A stretch of DNA of 64,000 nt from Bryobacterales bacterium (GTDB lineage: Bacteria > Acidobacteriota > Terriglobia > Bryobacterales > Bryobacteraceae). The stretch is from the NCBI GenBank assembly GCA_016716385.1, contig JADJWL010000008.1:1-64000 (forward strand), read 5' to 3'. The notes under the pieces are model-generated. The model worked only from the letters and a program-made list of their open reading frames with translations. It was not told the DNA's origin and did no database searches. This document shows, piece by piece, positions 6,015 to 14,673 of the stretch (position 1 is its first letter; every line of letters starts with the position of its first letter). Position numbers and translations under genes: made by a program.

Positions 6015-8991
6015 TCACCGGCTTCCGCGCCTCAACCGAGACGCAGGGGAAATCCAGGCGGAATCGCGTGCCGCCGCCCGGACGGCTGAACACCTTGACG
6101 GTTCCACCATGTTCTTGAATGATACCGTAGGTGACGCTCAGCCCAAGGCCGGTGCCTTTCTTGGCGCCCTTGGTGGTGAAGAATGGATCGAAGATGCGGC
6201 GCAGGTTCTCCGCGTCGATGCCGTGGCCCGTGTCGGACACTTCCACCTGGACCCGGCCCTCGTCATGCCATGACCGCACCGTCAGCATGCCGCCCGGCTC
6301 CATCGCGTCGCGGGCGTTGAGGAACAGGTTCAGGAAGACCTGCTGGAGTTTGCCGGCGTTGCCCGACACCTCGTCGCCCGAGGGATCCAGATCCAGTTCC
6401 ACCTTCAGTCCAGCCTTCTCGAACTGGTGCTCCAGCAGCGACGCCGTCTCCTGGATCACGCGGTTCAGACTCAGACGCGAAAATTGCGTGGTCGAGGTCC
6501 GGGAGAAGTTCAGCAGCGAGTTGACAATTTCGCTCGCGCGGAACGTCTGCTTGGTGATCTTTTCGAGCAGGCGGGCCTTCTGGTCGTCATCTGCCACCTG
6601 CTTGGCGAGCATCTGGACGTAGGTCGAGATCACGGCCAGCGGCGTGTTGACCTCGTGCGCCACGCCCGCCGCGAGCAGGCCGATGCTGCTCAGCTTGTCG
6701 GCTTGCACGAGGCGCTGCTCCAGTTCGGCGCGATCGGTGATGTCGTCGAAGATGACCAGCCGTCCGATCTGCTCCAGATTCTTGGCGACCAGCGGCGCGA
6801 CGGCGACGTTCACCGTCGTCTCGGGCGGCGGAGGATGCCCCGAGCCGTTGCCGGAGGCGGGCATCTGCTGGGGGCGCAGGATGAACTTGTAGATGTGATG
6901 GATCCCGCTTTCGCCCCGCACCTGCTCGAAGCGGTCCGCCAGGTCGGGCGGGAACAGAGCGCTCAACAGACGGCCGACGGCCTTCTGCCGGGGAATGCCG
7001 GTCAGTTCCTCCATCTGCGAGTTCCAGCTCTCGACCCGGTCGTCCAGGTCCACCGCCAGGACGCCGACGTTGATCGACTCGACGATGTTCTCGCTGAACT
7101 CCTTCAGCCGCTCGTTTTCTTCCACCTTGCGCTGCAGCGAATGGTAGAGCCGGGCGTTCTCGACGGCGATCGCCAGATAGCCGGAGAGGGTGAGCAGCAG
7201 TTCCACATCCACGCTCGACAGGAAATCGCCGTCTTCAGTGCGGCTCACGCCGAGGAAGGCAATGGTCCTGCCGCGAACGGTACAGGGCAGGTAGTAGTTC
7301 AGATCCAGGTCGGCGATGGTCTGCCGGGCCGACGGCGGGATGGCCCGCGAAACGGCGTCGAGCAGATAGCGGGTGCGTTCGAAGAACAGGTAAGGGCGGT
7401 CCGGCCGCGGGCCGCTTGCTCCGGGCGCCGCCTTTGGATCCCGCCAGCCCGGCGCGCCGGGCGCTTCGTCGAGAAAACCCAGGTCCAGCGGATAATCCGA
7501 CGTGATGGCGCGCCCGTGCCGGTCCCACAGCCCTTCGCCCATGGCCAGCTTGAAGCGGCGTGAGCCGTCCGGCGCCTCCTCGGCCAGGAACACGGCCAGG
7601 TGTTTGATCGAGAGCGTGTGCCGGAGGCGCTCGGCAAGCTTGGCCAGCATCTGGTCGAGGTTGGTCTCGGCGCTCAATTCGCGGGCGAACTGGACGAGGG
7701 TCTGGCGGTAGTCATAGCGGTCGCGGTAGAAGTACTTGTCGAGCCGCTCCTGGATCCAGTTGCGCACGGGCTGGAACAGGAACGCGGCGAGGAGCATGAT
7801 CGCCACCAGCCCGCCCTGCCCGATTTCCTTGATATTCTCCTGGGCGAATTTGGCCAGCGAGAAAACGATGCCGTAGAACCCCGCCAGCACGCACAGGGTG
7901 GCCAGCGTGTAGGCGTATCCGCGGCGGAACAGGATATCGACGTCCATCAGCCGGTAGCGGATCACCGCGTAGGCCAGCGTCAGCGGCACAAACGCCAGAG
8001 ACAGCACCGACAGCTTCATGTACGCGTTCGGCACGACGCCCATCGCGTAGGGCGCCACGTAGAACGCCGCGAACGGCACGAAGCCCGAATAGGCACCGTT
8101 CCGCAGCCACTTCAACTGTTGCCGCAGGATCGGGTCCTCGGCGGCGCGGGCACGGAAGCTCAATACGATCGCCCCGAACAGGTAAACCGCGGTCAGGAAG
8201 ATCAGCCACACCCGGTCCATCGCGTGGCGCACTTCCACGAGCGGCAGTTCGAACCGCAGGACCCCGGCGGTGACCGCGATGAATCCGATGAGCAGTGCGC
8301 CCGCGGGGGCGTAGAGCAGGGCCTGCCGGGTGCGCGTCCGGATCCACGCCGCGGGCTCCGGAAATGTCAGGCAGAAGTGCAGGAACAGCGTCGGGGCGAG
8401 CAGGCCCGCCAAGACATTGCCGAAATAGACCACCTGATCGAACGCGTGCAACTGGCCCGTGTAGTGGAACGTGCAGAAAACAAACGAGGTGAGGCAGAAA
8501 ATATAGAAATGGCGGGCCTTGTGGGCCGATCCCCGGCGGTAATACACGAACAGCCCGATGAGCAGGTACACCGCGCCAACGAGGTACTGGTAGAGAACCG
8601 CCTTGTCGCGCGGCGCCTCCCCGACAATGACCGTGGTCTTGAACTCGACGCCGCCCCGTTCGACCTGGTACACGGCGGAGTTCCAGGCGCCCAGACCGAC
8701 CAGGATCTTGGTGACATCGAGAGCCTTTTCAATGGGCTGGCCGCTGATCCGGACCAGCCGGTCTCCCGGCCTGATGCCGGCGTTGTCCGCGCCGCCACTC
8801 GGCATGACGCGCAACGCTTCCACTTTACGCCCGGGAGGCGTGGCCGCTTTCCGCTCCACCCACGTCGCTCCGTCTTCCGGCAAGCGGAAGTGGAGCTGGC
8901 GCTCGAAGTTGATGCTCGCGGCGATGGCAGCCGCCACCGTGAGCACCGTCAGGAGCGCTGTGGAGAACTGGAAGCGAAGTTCCTGAAGCAT
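6007..8991 (-). CDS. PDZ/multi-TM/GAF/PAS sensor histidine kinase
   Basis: A 994-residue membrane kinase. Order: first TM (about 9-26); a periplasmic PDZ-like segment with GIRPGDRLVRISGQPIEKAL (about 55-125); seven or so TM helices up to about residue 410; an amphipathic linker RLDKYFYRDRYDYRQTL; a GAF-like region (about 440-620); a PAS domain (about 640-750); and a HisKA domain with GVAHEVNTPLAVIS (phospho-acceptor His near 778). The C-terminal ATPase shows GTGLGLSVTYGI. It is the first gene of a two-gene unit with the NtrC-type regulator. A PDZ fold outside the membrane suggests sensing of a peptide or misfolded envelope protein; that is inference. Confidence 0.93.
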   Translation of the reverse strand: MLQELRFQFSTALLTVLTVAAAIAASINFERQLHFRLPEDGATWVERKAATPPGRKVEALRVMPSGGADNAGIRPGDRLVRISGQPIEKALDVTKILVGLGAWNSAVYQVERGGVEFKTTVIVGEAPRDKAVLYQYLVGAVYLLIGLFVYYRRGSAHKARHFYIFCLTSFVFCTFHYTGQLHAFDQVVYFGNVLAGLLAPTLFLHFCLTFPEPAAWIRTRTRQALLYAPAGALLIGFIAVTAGVLRFELPLVEVRHAMDRVWLIFLTAVYLFGAIVLSFRARAAEDPILRQQLKWLRNGAYSGFVPFAAFYVAPYAMGVVPNAYMKLSVLSLAFVPLTLAYAVIRYRLMDVDILFRRGYAYTLATLCVLAGFYGIVFSLAKFAQENIKEIGQGGLVAIMLLAAFLFQPVRNWIQERLDKYFYRDRYDYRQTLVQFARELSAETNLDQMLAKLAERLRHTLSIKHLAVFLAEEAPDGSRRFKLAMGEGLWDRHGRAITSDYPLDLGFLDEAPGAPGWRDPKAAPGASGPRPDRPYLFFERTRYLLDAVSRAIPPSARQTIADLDLNYYLPCTVRGRTIAFLGVSRTEDGDFLSSVDVELLLTLSGYLAIAVENARLYHSLQRKVEENERLKEFSENIVESINVGVLAVDLDDRVESWNSQMEELTGIPRQKAVGRLLSALFPPDLADRFEQVRGESGIHHIYKFILRPQQMPASGNGSGHPPPPETTVNVAVAPLVAKNLEQIGRLVIFDDITDRAELEQRLVQADKLSSIGLLAAGVAHEVNTPLAVISTYVQMLAKQVADDDQKARLLEKITKQTFRASEIVNSLLNFSRTSTTQFSRLSLNRVIQETASLLEHQFEKAGLKVELDLDPSGDEVSGNAGKLQQVFLNLFLNARDAMEPGGMLTVRSWHDEGRVQVEVSDTGHGIDAENLRRIFDPFFTTKGAKKGTGLGLSVTYGIIQEHGGTVKVFSRPGGGTRFRLDFPCVSVEARKPVNV

Positions 8992-9111
8992 CGTGGCCGC
9001 CTTCGGTCAAGGCACGACCCTAGTCTTCACTGTACAGCAACTCAAAGACCAACCGCCGGGCTCACTCTGTTACGTCCTCTTGATCAATCCTGCCAATCAC
9101 TTACGAAGATG

Positions 9112-9202
9112 TTGCAGGCGCGATTCCGCAATCTGGGAGGGATGCACTATGAGGAAGTGTAACTCTTTGACACGACCGTTCGTTGCACATCCGATTGTGC
9201 AA
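9112..9202. promoter_or_regulatory. Two related 20-bp dyad sites (candidate operators)
   Basis: Site A (9112-9131) and site B (9183-9202) share the pattern TTGCA-N4-CGATT-N2-GCAA, identical at 14 of 20 positions. They start 71 bp apart, close to seven helical turns. Site B is also a perfect 7-bp inverted repeat (TTGCACA, 6 bp, TGTGCAA), and a palindromic TTGCGCAA follows at 9208-9215. They lie between the divergent kinase and hrpB genes, as expected for a DNA-binding regulator. The cognate protein is not known. Confidence 0.55.
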
Positions 9203-9255
9203 TATTCTTGCGCAATTCCTGGAATTCGGCAAAATCCGCCCCGATTCCCGTCCGC

Positions 9256-9261
9256 TACAAT
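9256..9261 (+). promoter_or_regulatory. -10 box (TACAAT) just upstream of hrpB
   Basis: TACAAT ends 9 nt before the hrpB ATG at 9271. Transcription would start around 9268, leaving only about 3 nt of leader, and there is no Shine-Dalgarno sequence. No convincing -35 is seen. The same layout recurs before several genes in the window. Confidence 0.45.
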
Positions 9262-9270
9262 TGAGACACG

Positions 9271-11679
9271 ATGAAACTCTCCGCCGGAAGCGGCGTCCGG
9301 CTCCCGATCGATGCGTATCTGCCCGAGGCGCGGACACTTCTCGCCGCTGCGGGGAGCCTGCTCGTCGAAGCGGCGCCCGGAGCCGGGAAAACCACCCGCC
9401 TTCCGGCGGCACTGGCCGATACGGGGCGCGTCCTGGTGCTTGAACCAAGGCGCCTCGCGGCGCGCCTGGCCGCCGTGCGCGTCGCGCGGGAACTAGGCAC
9501 TGCTCCGGGCGACCGGGCCGGCTACCAGGTGCGTTTCGATCGCGTTGCCAGCGACCGGACCCAGGTGCTCTACATCACCGAAGGCGTCCTGCCCCGGCTG
9601 CTGGCCAGCGATCCCGACTTGCGCCACTACGCGACGGTGGTGCTCGATGAATTTCACGAGAGACACCTCGAGACCGACGCCGCGCTGGCGATCCTGGCCT
9701 CGCTGCGCGAGCGCCGCCCGGACCTCCGGCTTGTCGTCATGTCCGCCACGCTGGAGGCCGCACCCGTCGCCGCGTTCCTGAACGCCGCGGTGCTCTCCGT
9801 CCCGGGCCGCCAGTATCCCCTCGACATCGCGTATACCCCGGTCTCGGCCGATCCGCTCGAGGAACGGGTCGCGGCGGCGGCCGCCCGGCTCACCGCCCAG
9901 GGACTGGACGGCGACATCCTCGTCTTCCTCCCCGGGGCGGCTGAAATCCGCCGCGCCGCCCGTGCCCTGGAGCCGCTGGCGCGGCGCGTCGGCTGCGACG
10001 TGCTCCCGTTGCACGGCGACCTCTCGCCCGAAGACCAGGACCGCGCCATCGAACCCGGTCTCCGGTGGAAGATCATCCTCTCGACCAATGTTGCCGAAAG
10101 TTCGATCACCATCGAAGGCGTGACGGCCGTCATCGACAGTGGTCTGGCGCGAATCGCCGCCGATTCGCCTCGCACCGGGCTGCCCCGGCTGGAGGTCACG
10201 CGCATTAGCCAAGCCTCGGCGAACCAGCGTGCGGGGCGCGCGGGCCGCACCGGTCCCGGACGCGCGATCCGTCTCTACCCGCTTGAGGACTTCGTGCGGC
10301 GGCCGGAACACGACACGCCGGAGATTCTGCGCCGCGACCTCGCCCCGCTCCTGCTGGATCTGCATGGCCTCGGGTTTGCCGGATCCGCCGGCCTCCGCTG
10401 GCTGACGACCCCGCCTGAGGAAGCTGTGGCGGCCGCCGGTGCGCTGTTGGACCGTCTCGGCGCGCTGGCCGGGGCAACGCTAACGGCGGCCGGTCGGCGC
10501 ATGGCGCGGTTGCCGATGCACCCGCGGTTGTCCCGCCTGGTCTTGGAGGCGGACCAGCGGGGAGCCGGCCGGGAGGGCTGTGCCGCCGCCGCATGGTTGT
10601 CTTCGGGAGTCCGCCCCGCGGCCGCCGCCGAAGCCACTGGACCGTCCGACGTGCTCTCCTTGCTCGACTCACCCGCGCCTCACTTGGTGCGCCGCCTGAC
10701 AGAACAGATCGTCCGGCTCGCCCGGCCACGGAACGGCGGCAGCGAGACGGGCCTGCTCCAGGCGCTCCTGGCCGCGTTTCCCGACCGTGTCGTCCGCCGC
10801 CGCCAGGGCCGCAATCTCATGCTGGCCTCGGGCAGTCCGGCGGAACTCGCGGCTTCAAGTTGTGTCAGCGTACAGCCGCTGCTGGTTGCTGTGGATGTGG
10901 AAGACCGTCCGGACCGCGGTGTACCGCTCGTCCGCGCCGCCAGCGCCATCGAACCGGACTGGCTACTGGAACTGTTCCCCGAATGCATCGAAGCAATCCG
11001 CCGAGTGGAATGGGACCGTGCCGCCGAACGTGTCGAGGGGGTAGAAGCGCTCGTCTACGGGGCGGTTGCCGTGGTTGAATCGCGCGGGCTGCCCGATCCT
11101 GACGAGGCCGCGCCTCTGCTGGCGCGCAAGGCGACCGAGGCCGGCGTCGCCCGCTTCGCGGATCCGGACGAACTGGCCGCCCTCCAGGCGCGCATTGCGT
11201 TCGCCGCGCGCCATTCCGGCATGGAACCCCTCCCGGACACCGCCGTCGAAGACGCGCTGACGACGCTTTGCCGGGGATTGCGGAGCCTCTCCGACTTGGA
11301 GGCGGCTTGCGCCGGCGGACGCCTGGCTGCGGCGATCCTGGACGCGCTTCCTCCCGGCGCGCGAGCGCAACTGGATCGCGCCGCGCCCGAGCGGTTGCGC
11401 CTCCCCAGCGGACGCACGGCCCGCATCCGGTACGCCGCGCATCAACCGCCCTGGGTCGCCTCGCGGCTGCAGGATTTCTTCGGCTTGCGGGAGACGCCTC
11501 GCATCGGACCCGCACAAGTGCCGCTGGTTCTGCACCTGCTGGCGCCGAACCAGCGCCCGGTGCAGACGACAACGGATCTGGCTGGATTCTGGGAGCGCTT
11601 ATATCCGCAAGTCAGGCGGGAACTGGGCAGGAGATACCCGAAGCATGCGTGGCCGGAGGCGCCCGTCCACTGCGATTGA
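9271..11679 (+). CDS. hrpB: ATP-dependent helicase HrpB
   Basis: An 802-residue DEAH-family helicase. Walker A is APGAGKTT (Lys40), the DEAH-like box is D-E-F-H (126-129) and motif III is MSATLE. Then come the RecA-2 motifs NVAESSITIEGV and QRAGRAGRTGPGRAIRLY, and the HrpB-specific C-terminus ending YPKHAWPEAP. HrpB is widespread but its biological role is poorly defined; it is thought to act on RNA. Length is typical. No ribosome-binding site precedes the ATG. It converges with the minus-strand gene at 11684, with 4 nt between the ends. Confidence 0.94.
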   Translation: MKLSAGSGVRLPIDAYLPEARTLLAAAGSLLVEAAPGAGKTTRLPAALADTGRVLVLEPRRLAARLAAVRVARELGTAPGDRAGYQVRFDRVASDRTQVLYITEGVLPRLLASDPDLRHYATVVLDEFHERHLETDAALAILASLRERRPDLRLVVMSATLEAAPVAAFLNAAVLSVPGRQYPLDIAYTPVSADPLEERVAAAAARLTAQGLDGDILVFLPGAAEIRRAARALEPLARRVGCDVLPLHGDLSPEDQDRAIEPGLRWKIILSTNVAESSITIEGVTAVIDSGLARIAADSPRTGLPRLEVTRISQASANQRAGRAGRTGPGRAIRLYPLEDFVRRPEHDTPEILRRDLAPLLLDLHGLGFAGSAGLRWLTTPPEEAVAAAGALLDRLGALAGATLTAAGRRMARLPMHPRLSRLVLEADQRGAGREGCAAAAWLSSGVRPAAAAEATGPSDVLSLLDSPAPHLVRRLTEQIVRLARPRNGGSETGLLQALLAAFPDRVVRRRQGRNLMLASGSPAELAASSCVSVQPLLVAVDVEDRPDRGVPLVRAASAIEPDWLLELFPECIEAIRRVEWDRAAERVEGVEALVYGAVAVVESRGLPDPDEAAPLLARKATEAGVARFADPDELAALQARIAFAARHSGMEPLPDTAVEDALTTLCRGLRSLSDLEAACAGGRLAAAILDALPPGARAQLDRAAPERLRLPSGRTARIRYAAHQPPWVASRLQDFFGLRETPRIGPAQVPLVLHLLAPNQRPVQTTTDLAGFWERLYPQVRRELGRRYPKHAWPEAPVHCD

Positions 11680-11683
11680 ACCG

Positions 11684-12058
11684 TTACTTTGCCGCCGCGG
11701 TAGCCGGCTGAGATTCCTCCATCATCCGCCGGAACTTCTGCCGCTGTTCCTCGTTGAGGATGGTCATGATCCGGGTCTTGCCGTCACTCACCACGTTCCG
11801 GTAGTACATCGTGAAATCGTCGAGGATCGCCTCGATCTCCCGGGTCTGGTCGGGAGTGAGGTTGAGGTCGCGTTTCCACTTCTGCACGGACAGCGCCTTG
11901 CCGCCCTCGGTCCAGAACGGAGGACTCTTCTGGCGGAAACGGTTCACCGCGGTCATCGATCCGGCGCCGAGAATCGCGCCGAGAACGAAGACCAGCATGA
12001 TGGAGGTCGCGCAGGCTACGCGCGAGTTCTGCAGGCCGGGACGAAGGTTTGCCGCCAT
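11684..12058 (-). CDS. Membrane-anchored Spy/CpxP-like periplasmic protein
   Basis: A 124-residue protein with one N-terminal membrane anchor (ATSIMLVFVLGAILGAGSM) and a helical periplasmic part. The part contains LNLTPDQTREIEAILDDF and LNEEQRQKFRRMMEE, the L-T-x-x-Q spacing of Spy/CpxP/zinc-resistance-type proteins. The ATG at 12058 is preferred over an upstream in-frame start because it lies 7 nt after the anti-sigma stop. It is the third gene of the sigma/anti-sigma/effector unit, suggesting a role in sensing or buffering envelope stress. This is inferred from motif and position. Confidence 0.72.
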   Translation of the reverse strand: MAANLRPGLQNSRVACATSIMLVFVLGAILGAGSMTAVNRFRQKSPPFWTEGGKALSVQKWKRDLNLTPDQTREIEAILDDFTMYYRNVVSDGKTRIMTILNEEQRQKFRRMMEESQPATAAAK

Positions 12059-12065
12059 GGAAGCC

Positions 12066-12533
12066 CTATTCCTGGAAACTCGCCAGCCGGACCAGCATCT
12101 GGTCCCGCGCGAGTTCATGGGCGGGCGAGTTCATCCACGTTTCCTCGTCGGCAACCAGCACCATCTCGGGACTTGGGACCGCCGCCATCTCCGTCTCGTA
12201 GGAGACGAGAAAGCTTCCCAGCACGGCCAGCATCACCAGGCACGCGAATGCCAGCCGCTTGGCGAACGCCGGTTGAAAAAATAGCGTCCACACCGAACGG
12301 TCTTCGATCTCCAGCCGGTCCGACAGCCGGGCGTAGAAACCCGGCGGCGGCAGCGGAAGCTCTTCAGCGGGCATGCGGAAGGAGGCAAACAGACCCGACT
12401 GCGTCCGCATCGCCTCGACTTCCGCCCGGCACGCCGGGCATACCTTCAGATGAGCTTCGAATTCCCGCGCCTGAGTGGTGTCCAGTTCCTGCGAAAGATA
12501 CTCTTCAAGCCTGTCTATGATGACTTGGTGCAT
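12066..12533 (-). CDS. Zinc-finger anti-sigma factor
   Basis: A 155-residue anti-sigma factor. The cytoplasmic N-terminus has the ZAS/zf-HC2 signature H-x3-C-x2-C (His28, Cys32, Cys35 in EAHLKVCPACR). One membrane helix follows at about 92-112 (RLAFACLVMLAVLGSFLV) and then a short periplasmic tail. ZAS proteins sequester ECF sigma factors until a signal releases them. The gene is downstream of the ECF sigma gene after a 131-nt gap and just before the Spy-like gene, so the partner is very likely its neighbour. Confidence 0.88.
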   Translation of the reverse strand: MHQVIIDRLEEYLSQELDTTQAREFEAHLKVCPACRAEVEAMRTQSGLFASFRMPAEELPLPPPGFYARLSDRLEIEDRSVWTLFFQPAFAKRLAFACLVMLAVLGSFLVSYETEMAAVPSPEMVLVADEETWMNSPAHELARDQMLVRLASFQE

Positions 12534-12664
12534 TTCTTTTCCCTAAGACTGACTCCTGCTGCCTGGCACGCACCATACCCCGCGGTTCTGCCTTTCGTGA
12601 CCGCTTCGGGATTGAGGCTGAATTCCACCATCTAACTTACTTCCAAACCGGCTGCCCCGCAACC

Positions 12665-13354
12665 CTACGCGGACGCTCCCGCGACGCGGTCGATCCGCTG
12701 GGCGGCTTTGAGCAGCTTCTGCCGGGCGCGGAATAACTTCACCTTGACGGTATTCTCGTTGAGCCCGGTCATCTCGGCCAGTTCTTCCACCGAATGGCCT
12801 TCTACTTCCTTCATCATCAGGAGCATCCGCTCCTCTTCGCTGACCTTGGCCAGCAGCTTGCCAAGGTAGTCGCGCCTCGCGAGGTCGGCGTCGGCCTGCG
12901 GCGCCAGCGACACGGACGGTTCGGTGTTCTCCACCCGCCGTACTTCGTCCTCGCTCATGTCGCTCTCGTAGACCAGCTTGCGGACCTTCTTCTTCCGCAG
13001 GTAGTCGTAGCACTCGTTCACCGTGATCTTGTAAATCCAGGTGATCAGCGAGCTGCGGAAATCGAACTTTCCAATGGAAAAGTAGATCTTTGCGAAGACC
13101 TGCTGGGCGATGTCTTCGAGGTCGTTGCGGTGCCGCACGATCCCGTGGATGATCGAAAACACTTTGGACTGGTAGCGTTCGACGATCTCGCGGAACGCCG
13201 CTTCCTCCCCTTGCTGCGCCCGTTGCACGAGCGCGCCTTCCTGAGTGTTGAGGTAGTCCACTCGAGTCTTCGTCGCGGCTTCCCGGCCCAGTCGCCCGAC
13301 TGGACCCTTCGGCTCCGCTGCCGGGAAAGGAAGAATGCCAGTCAAAGTGGTCAT
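12665..13354 (-). CDS. ECF-type RNA polymerase sigma factor
   Basis: An ECF sigma factor of about 229 residues from ATG 13354; an in-frame start at 13375 would add seven residues. Region 2 is seen as FREIVERYQSKVFSIIHGIV with DLEDIAQQVFAKIY, and region 4 as HSVEELAEMTGLNENTVKVKLFRARQKL. The N-terminal extension of about 40 residues before region 2 and the charged linker KKKVRKLVYESDMSEDE are longer than usual. It heads the unit with the zinc-finger anti-sigma and Spy-like genes. Confidence 0.93.
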   Translation of the reverse strand: MTTLTGILPFPAAEPKGPVGRLGREAATKTRVDYLNTQEGALVQRAQQGEEAAFREIVERYQSKVFSIIHGIVRHRNDLEDIAQQVFAKIYFSIGKFDFRSSLITWIYKITVNECYDYLRKKKVRKLVYESDMSEDEVRRVENTEPSVSLAPQADADLARRDYLGKLLAKVSEEERMLLMMKEVEGHSVEELAEMTGLNENTVKVKLFRARQKLLKAAQRIDRVAGASA

Positions 13355-13488
13355 ACACCGTAACCTACGTGGCACAGGACCAGGCGGTTACATTGTAGTA
13401 CGGAAGTTCGTTCCAGTTGCGGACCGGCCGGGCAGCCACCATACTGGAGGGTTACGAACCTGCTTCGAATCAGACAGTTGGAGGGAAG

Positions 13489-14241
13489 ATGGAACGCGTG
13501 TGCAGATTCCGGGTAGACGGGCGTGAGTCCTACGGCCTGATTGACGGTGATATCGTATACGAAACAAATGACTTATTCTCGCGCGACAGGGGCGCCCGCC
13601 ACTCATTGGCCGGGGTGGAACTCCTGGCGCCCTCTCTCCCTTCCAAGATCGTCTGCGTCGGGCGCAACTACTTGGAGCATGCGGCGGAATTCAACAACCC
13701 CGTCCCGGTGGAACCGTTGATCTTCCTCAAGCCCCTGTCTGCGCTGAACGGGCCGGGCGGCGCCATCGTCTATCCGCCGATCTCCCAGCGCGTGGACTAC
13801 GAAGCCGAACTGGGCCTGGTGATCGGCCGCCGCGCCCGGAATGTGCCGCGCGATCGGGCTTGGGACTATGTCTTCGGATTCACTTGCGTGAATGACGTCA
13901 CCGCCCGCGACCTGCAGCGCAAAGACGGACAGTGGACGCGCGGCAAAGGATGCGACACGTTTTGCCCCGCCGGACCGTGGATCGTGCGCAAGGAGGATGC
14001 CGATTTCGCGTCGCTTCGTGTGCGCGGCTATCTCAACGGGGACCTCGTCCAGGACGCTCCGGTGACCGATATGATCTTCCCGGTGGATGCTATCATCGCC
14101 TACATCACCGAGTTCATGACTCTCGAGCCGGGCGACCTCGTCGCCACGGGAACGCCTTCCGGGGTCGGTCCCATGCGGCCGGGCGCTCGCGTCACGGTCG
14201 ATATTGAAGGCATTGGCCGGTTGGAAAATTCTGTCGTCTGA
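13489..14241 (+). CDS. Fumarylacetoacetate hydrolase family protein
   Basis: A 250-residue FAH-fold enzyme. The core carries IVCVGRNYLEHAAE, FLKPLSALNGPGGAI, the metal-binding YEAELGLVIGRRAR, VNDVTARDLQRKDGQW and the C-terminal GDLVATGTPSGVGPM. Family members hydrolyse or decarboxylate 2-oxo or acylpyruvate-type compounds with Mg2+; the exact substrate cannot be read from sequence. ATG 13489 is preceded by GGAGG at 13480-13484, which decides against an in-frame start at 13417. It is divergent from the sigma factor gene. Confidence 0.93.
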   Translation: MERVCRFRVDGRESYGLIDGDIVYETNDLFSRDRGARHSLAGVELLAPSLPSKIVCVGRNYLEHAAEFNNPVPVEPLIFLKPLSALNGPGGAIVYPPISQRVDYEAELGLVIGRRARNVPRDRAWDYVFGFTCVNDVTARDLQRKDGQWTRGKGCDTFCPAGPWIVRKEDADFASLRVRGYLNGDLVQDAPVTDMIFPVDAIIAYITEFMTLEPGDLVATGTPSGVGPMRPGARVTVDIEGIGRLENSVV

Positions 14242-14250
14242 AGTGATCCG

Positions 14251-14673
14251 ATGGTGGGAAGCGTTTCTCTGATCGTCCTGTTGTGGGCCGCCGCAGGGCT
14301 CATCCTGACGCTCGGCGGCTGGCTGTTCCTGCGCGCGCTGCGCCGCCGCCAGGACAGGGAGAGGCTGCGCCGCGGCACGGTCTACCGGGAAGGCCGCATG
14401 GGCGAGGCTTTGGTCACCGACGCGCGGGATGGGATCGTGTACTATCAGTATGAGGTGCGGGGCGTTGTCTACGCCGCCTCTCAGGACGTGTCCGCTCTGG
14501 TGGATCGCCTCCCATCCGACTTGACTCAGGTGATTGGACACGGGGCGTTGAAGTATCTTCCGAGAAATCCGGCCAACTCCATTACCGTCTGTGAGGAGTG
14601 GAGTGGCCTGCGCATCCGCCAGCCTGTTCCTGGGAACCTCGAAAACGAAGAAAGTGAGCTCGCATCATCATGA
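14251..14673 (+). CDS. Membrane protein with DUF3592-like domain
   Basis: A 140-residue protein with one N-terminal TM helix (SVSLIVLLWAAAGLILTLGGWLF), a basic stretch RALRRRQDRERLRR, then a soluble beta-rich part. The part GEALVTDARDGIVYYQYEVRG, with YLPRNPANSI further on, resembles DUF3592-type domains. It starts 9 nt after the FAH gene, and its stop overlaps the next start as ATGA, so the three are likely one transcript. Function is unknown. Confidence 0.72.
   Translation: MVGSVSLIVLLWAAAGLILTLGGWLFLRALRRRQDRERLRRGTVYREGRMGEALVTDARDGIVYYQYEVRGVVYAASQDVSALVDRLPSDLTQVIGHGALKYLPRNPANSITVCEEWSGLRIRQPVPGNLENEESELASS

Noticed and set aside
13376..13430. GGAAC-containing ECF autoregulation promoter upstream of the sigma gene
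   Set aside because: A GGAAC is present on the minus strand, but no matching -10 at 16-17 bp could be found, so it was not listed as a feature.
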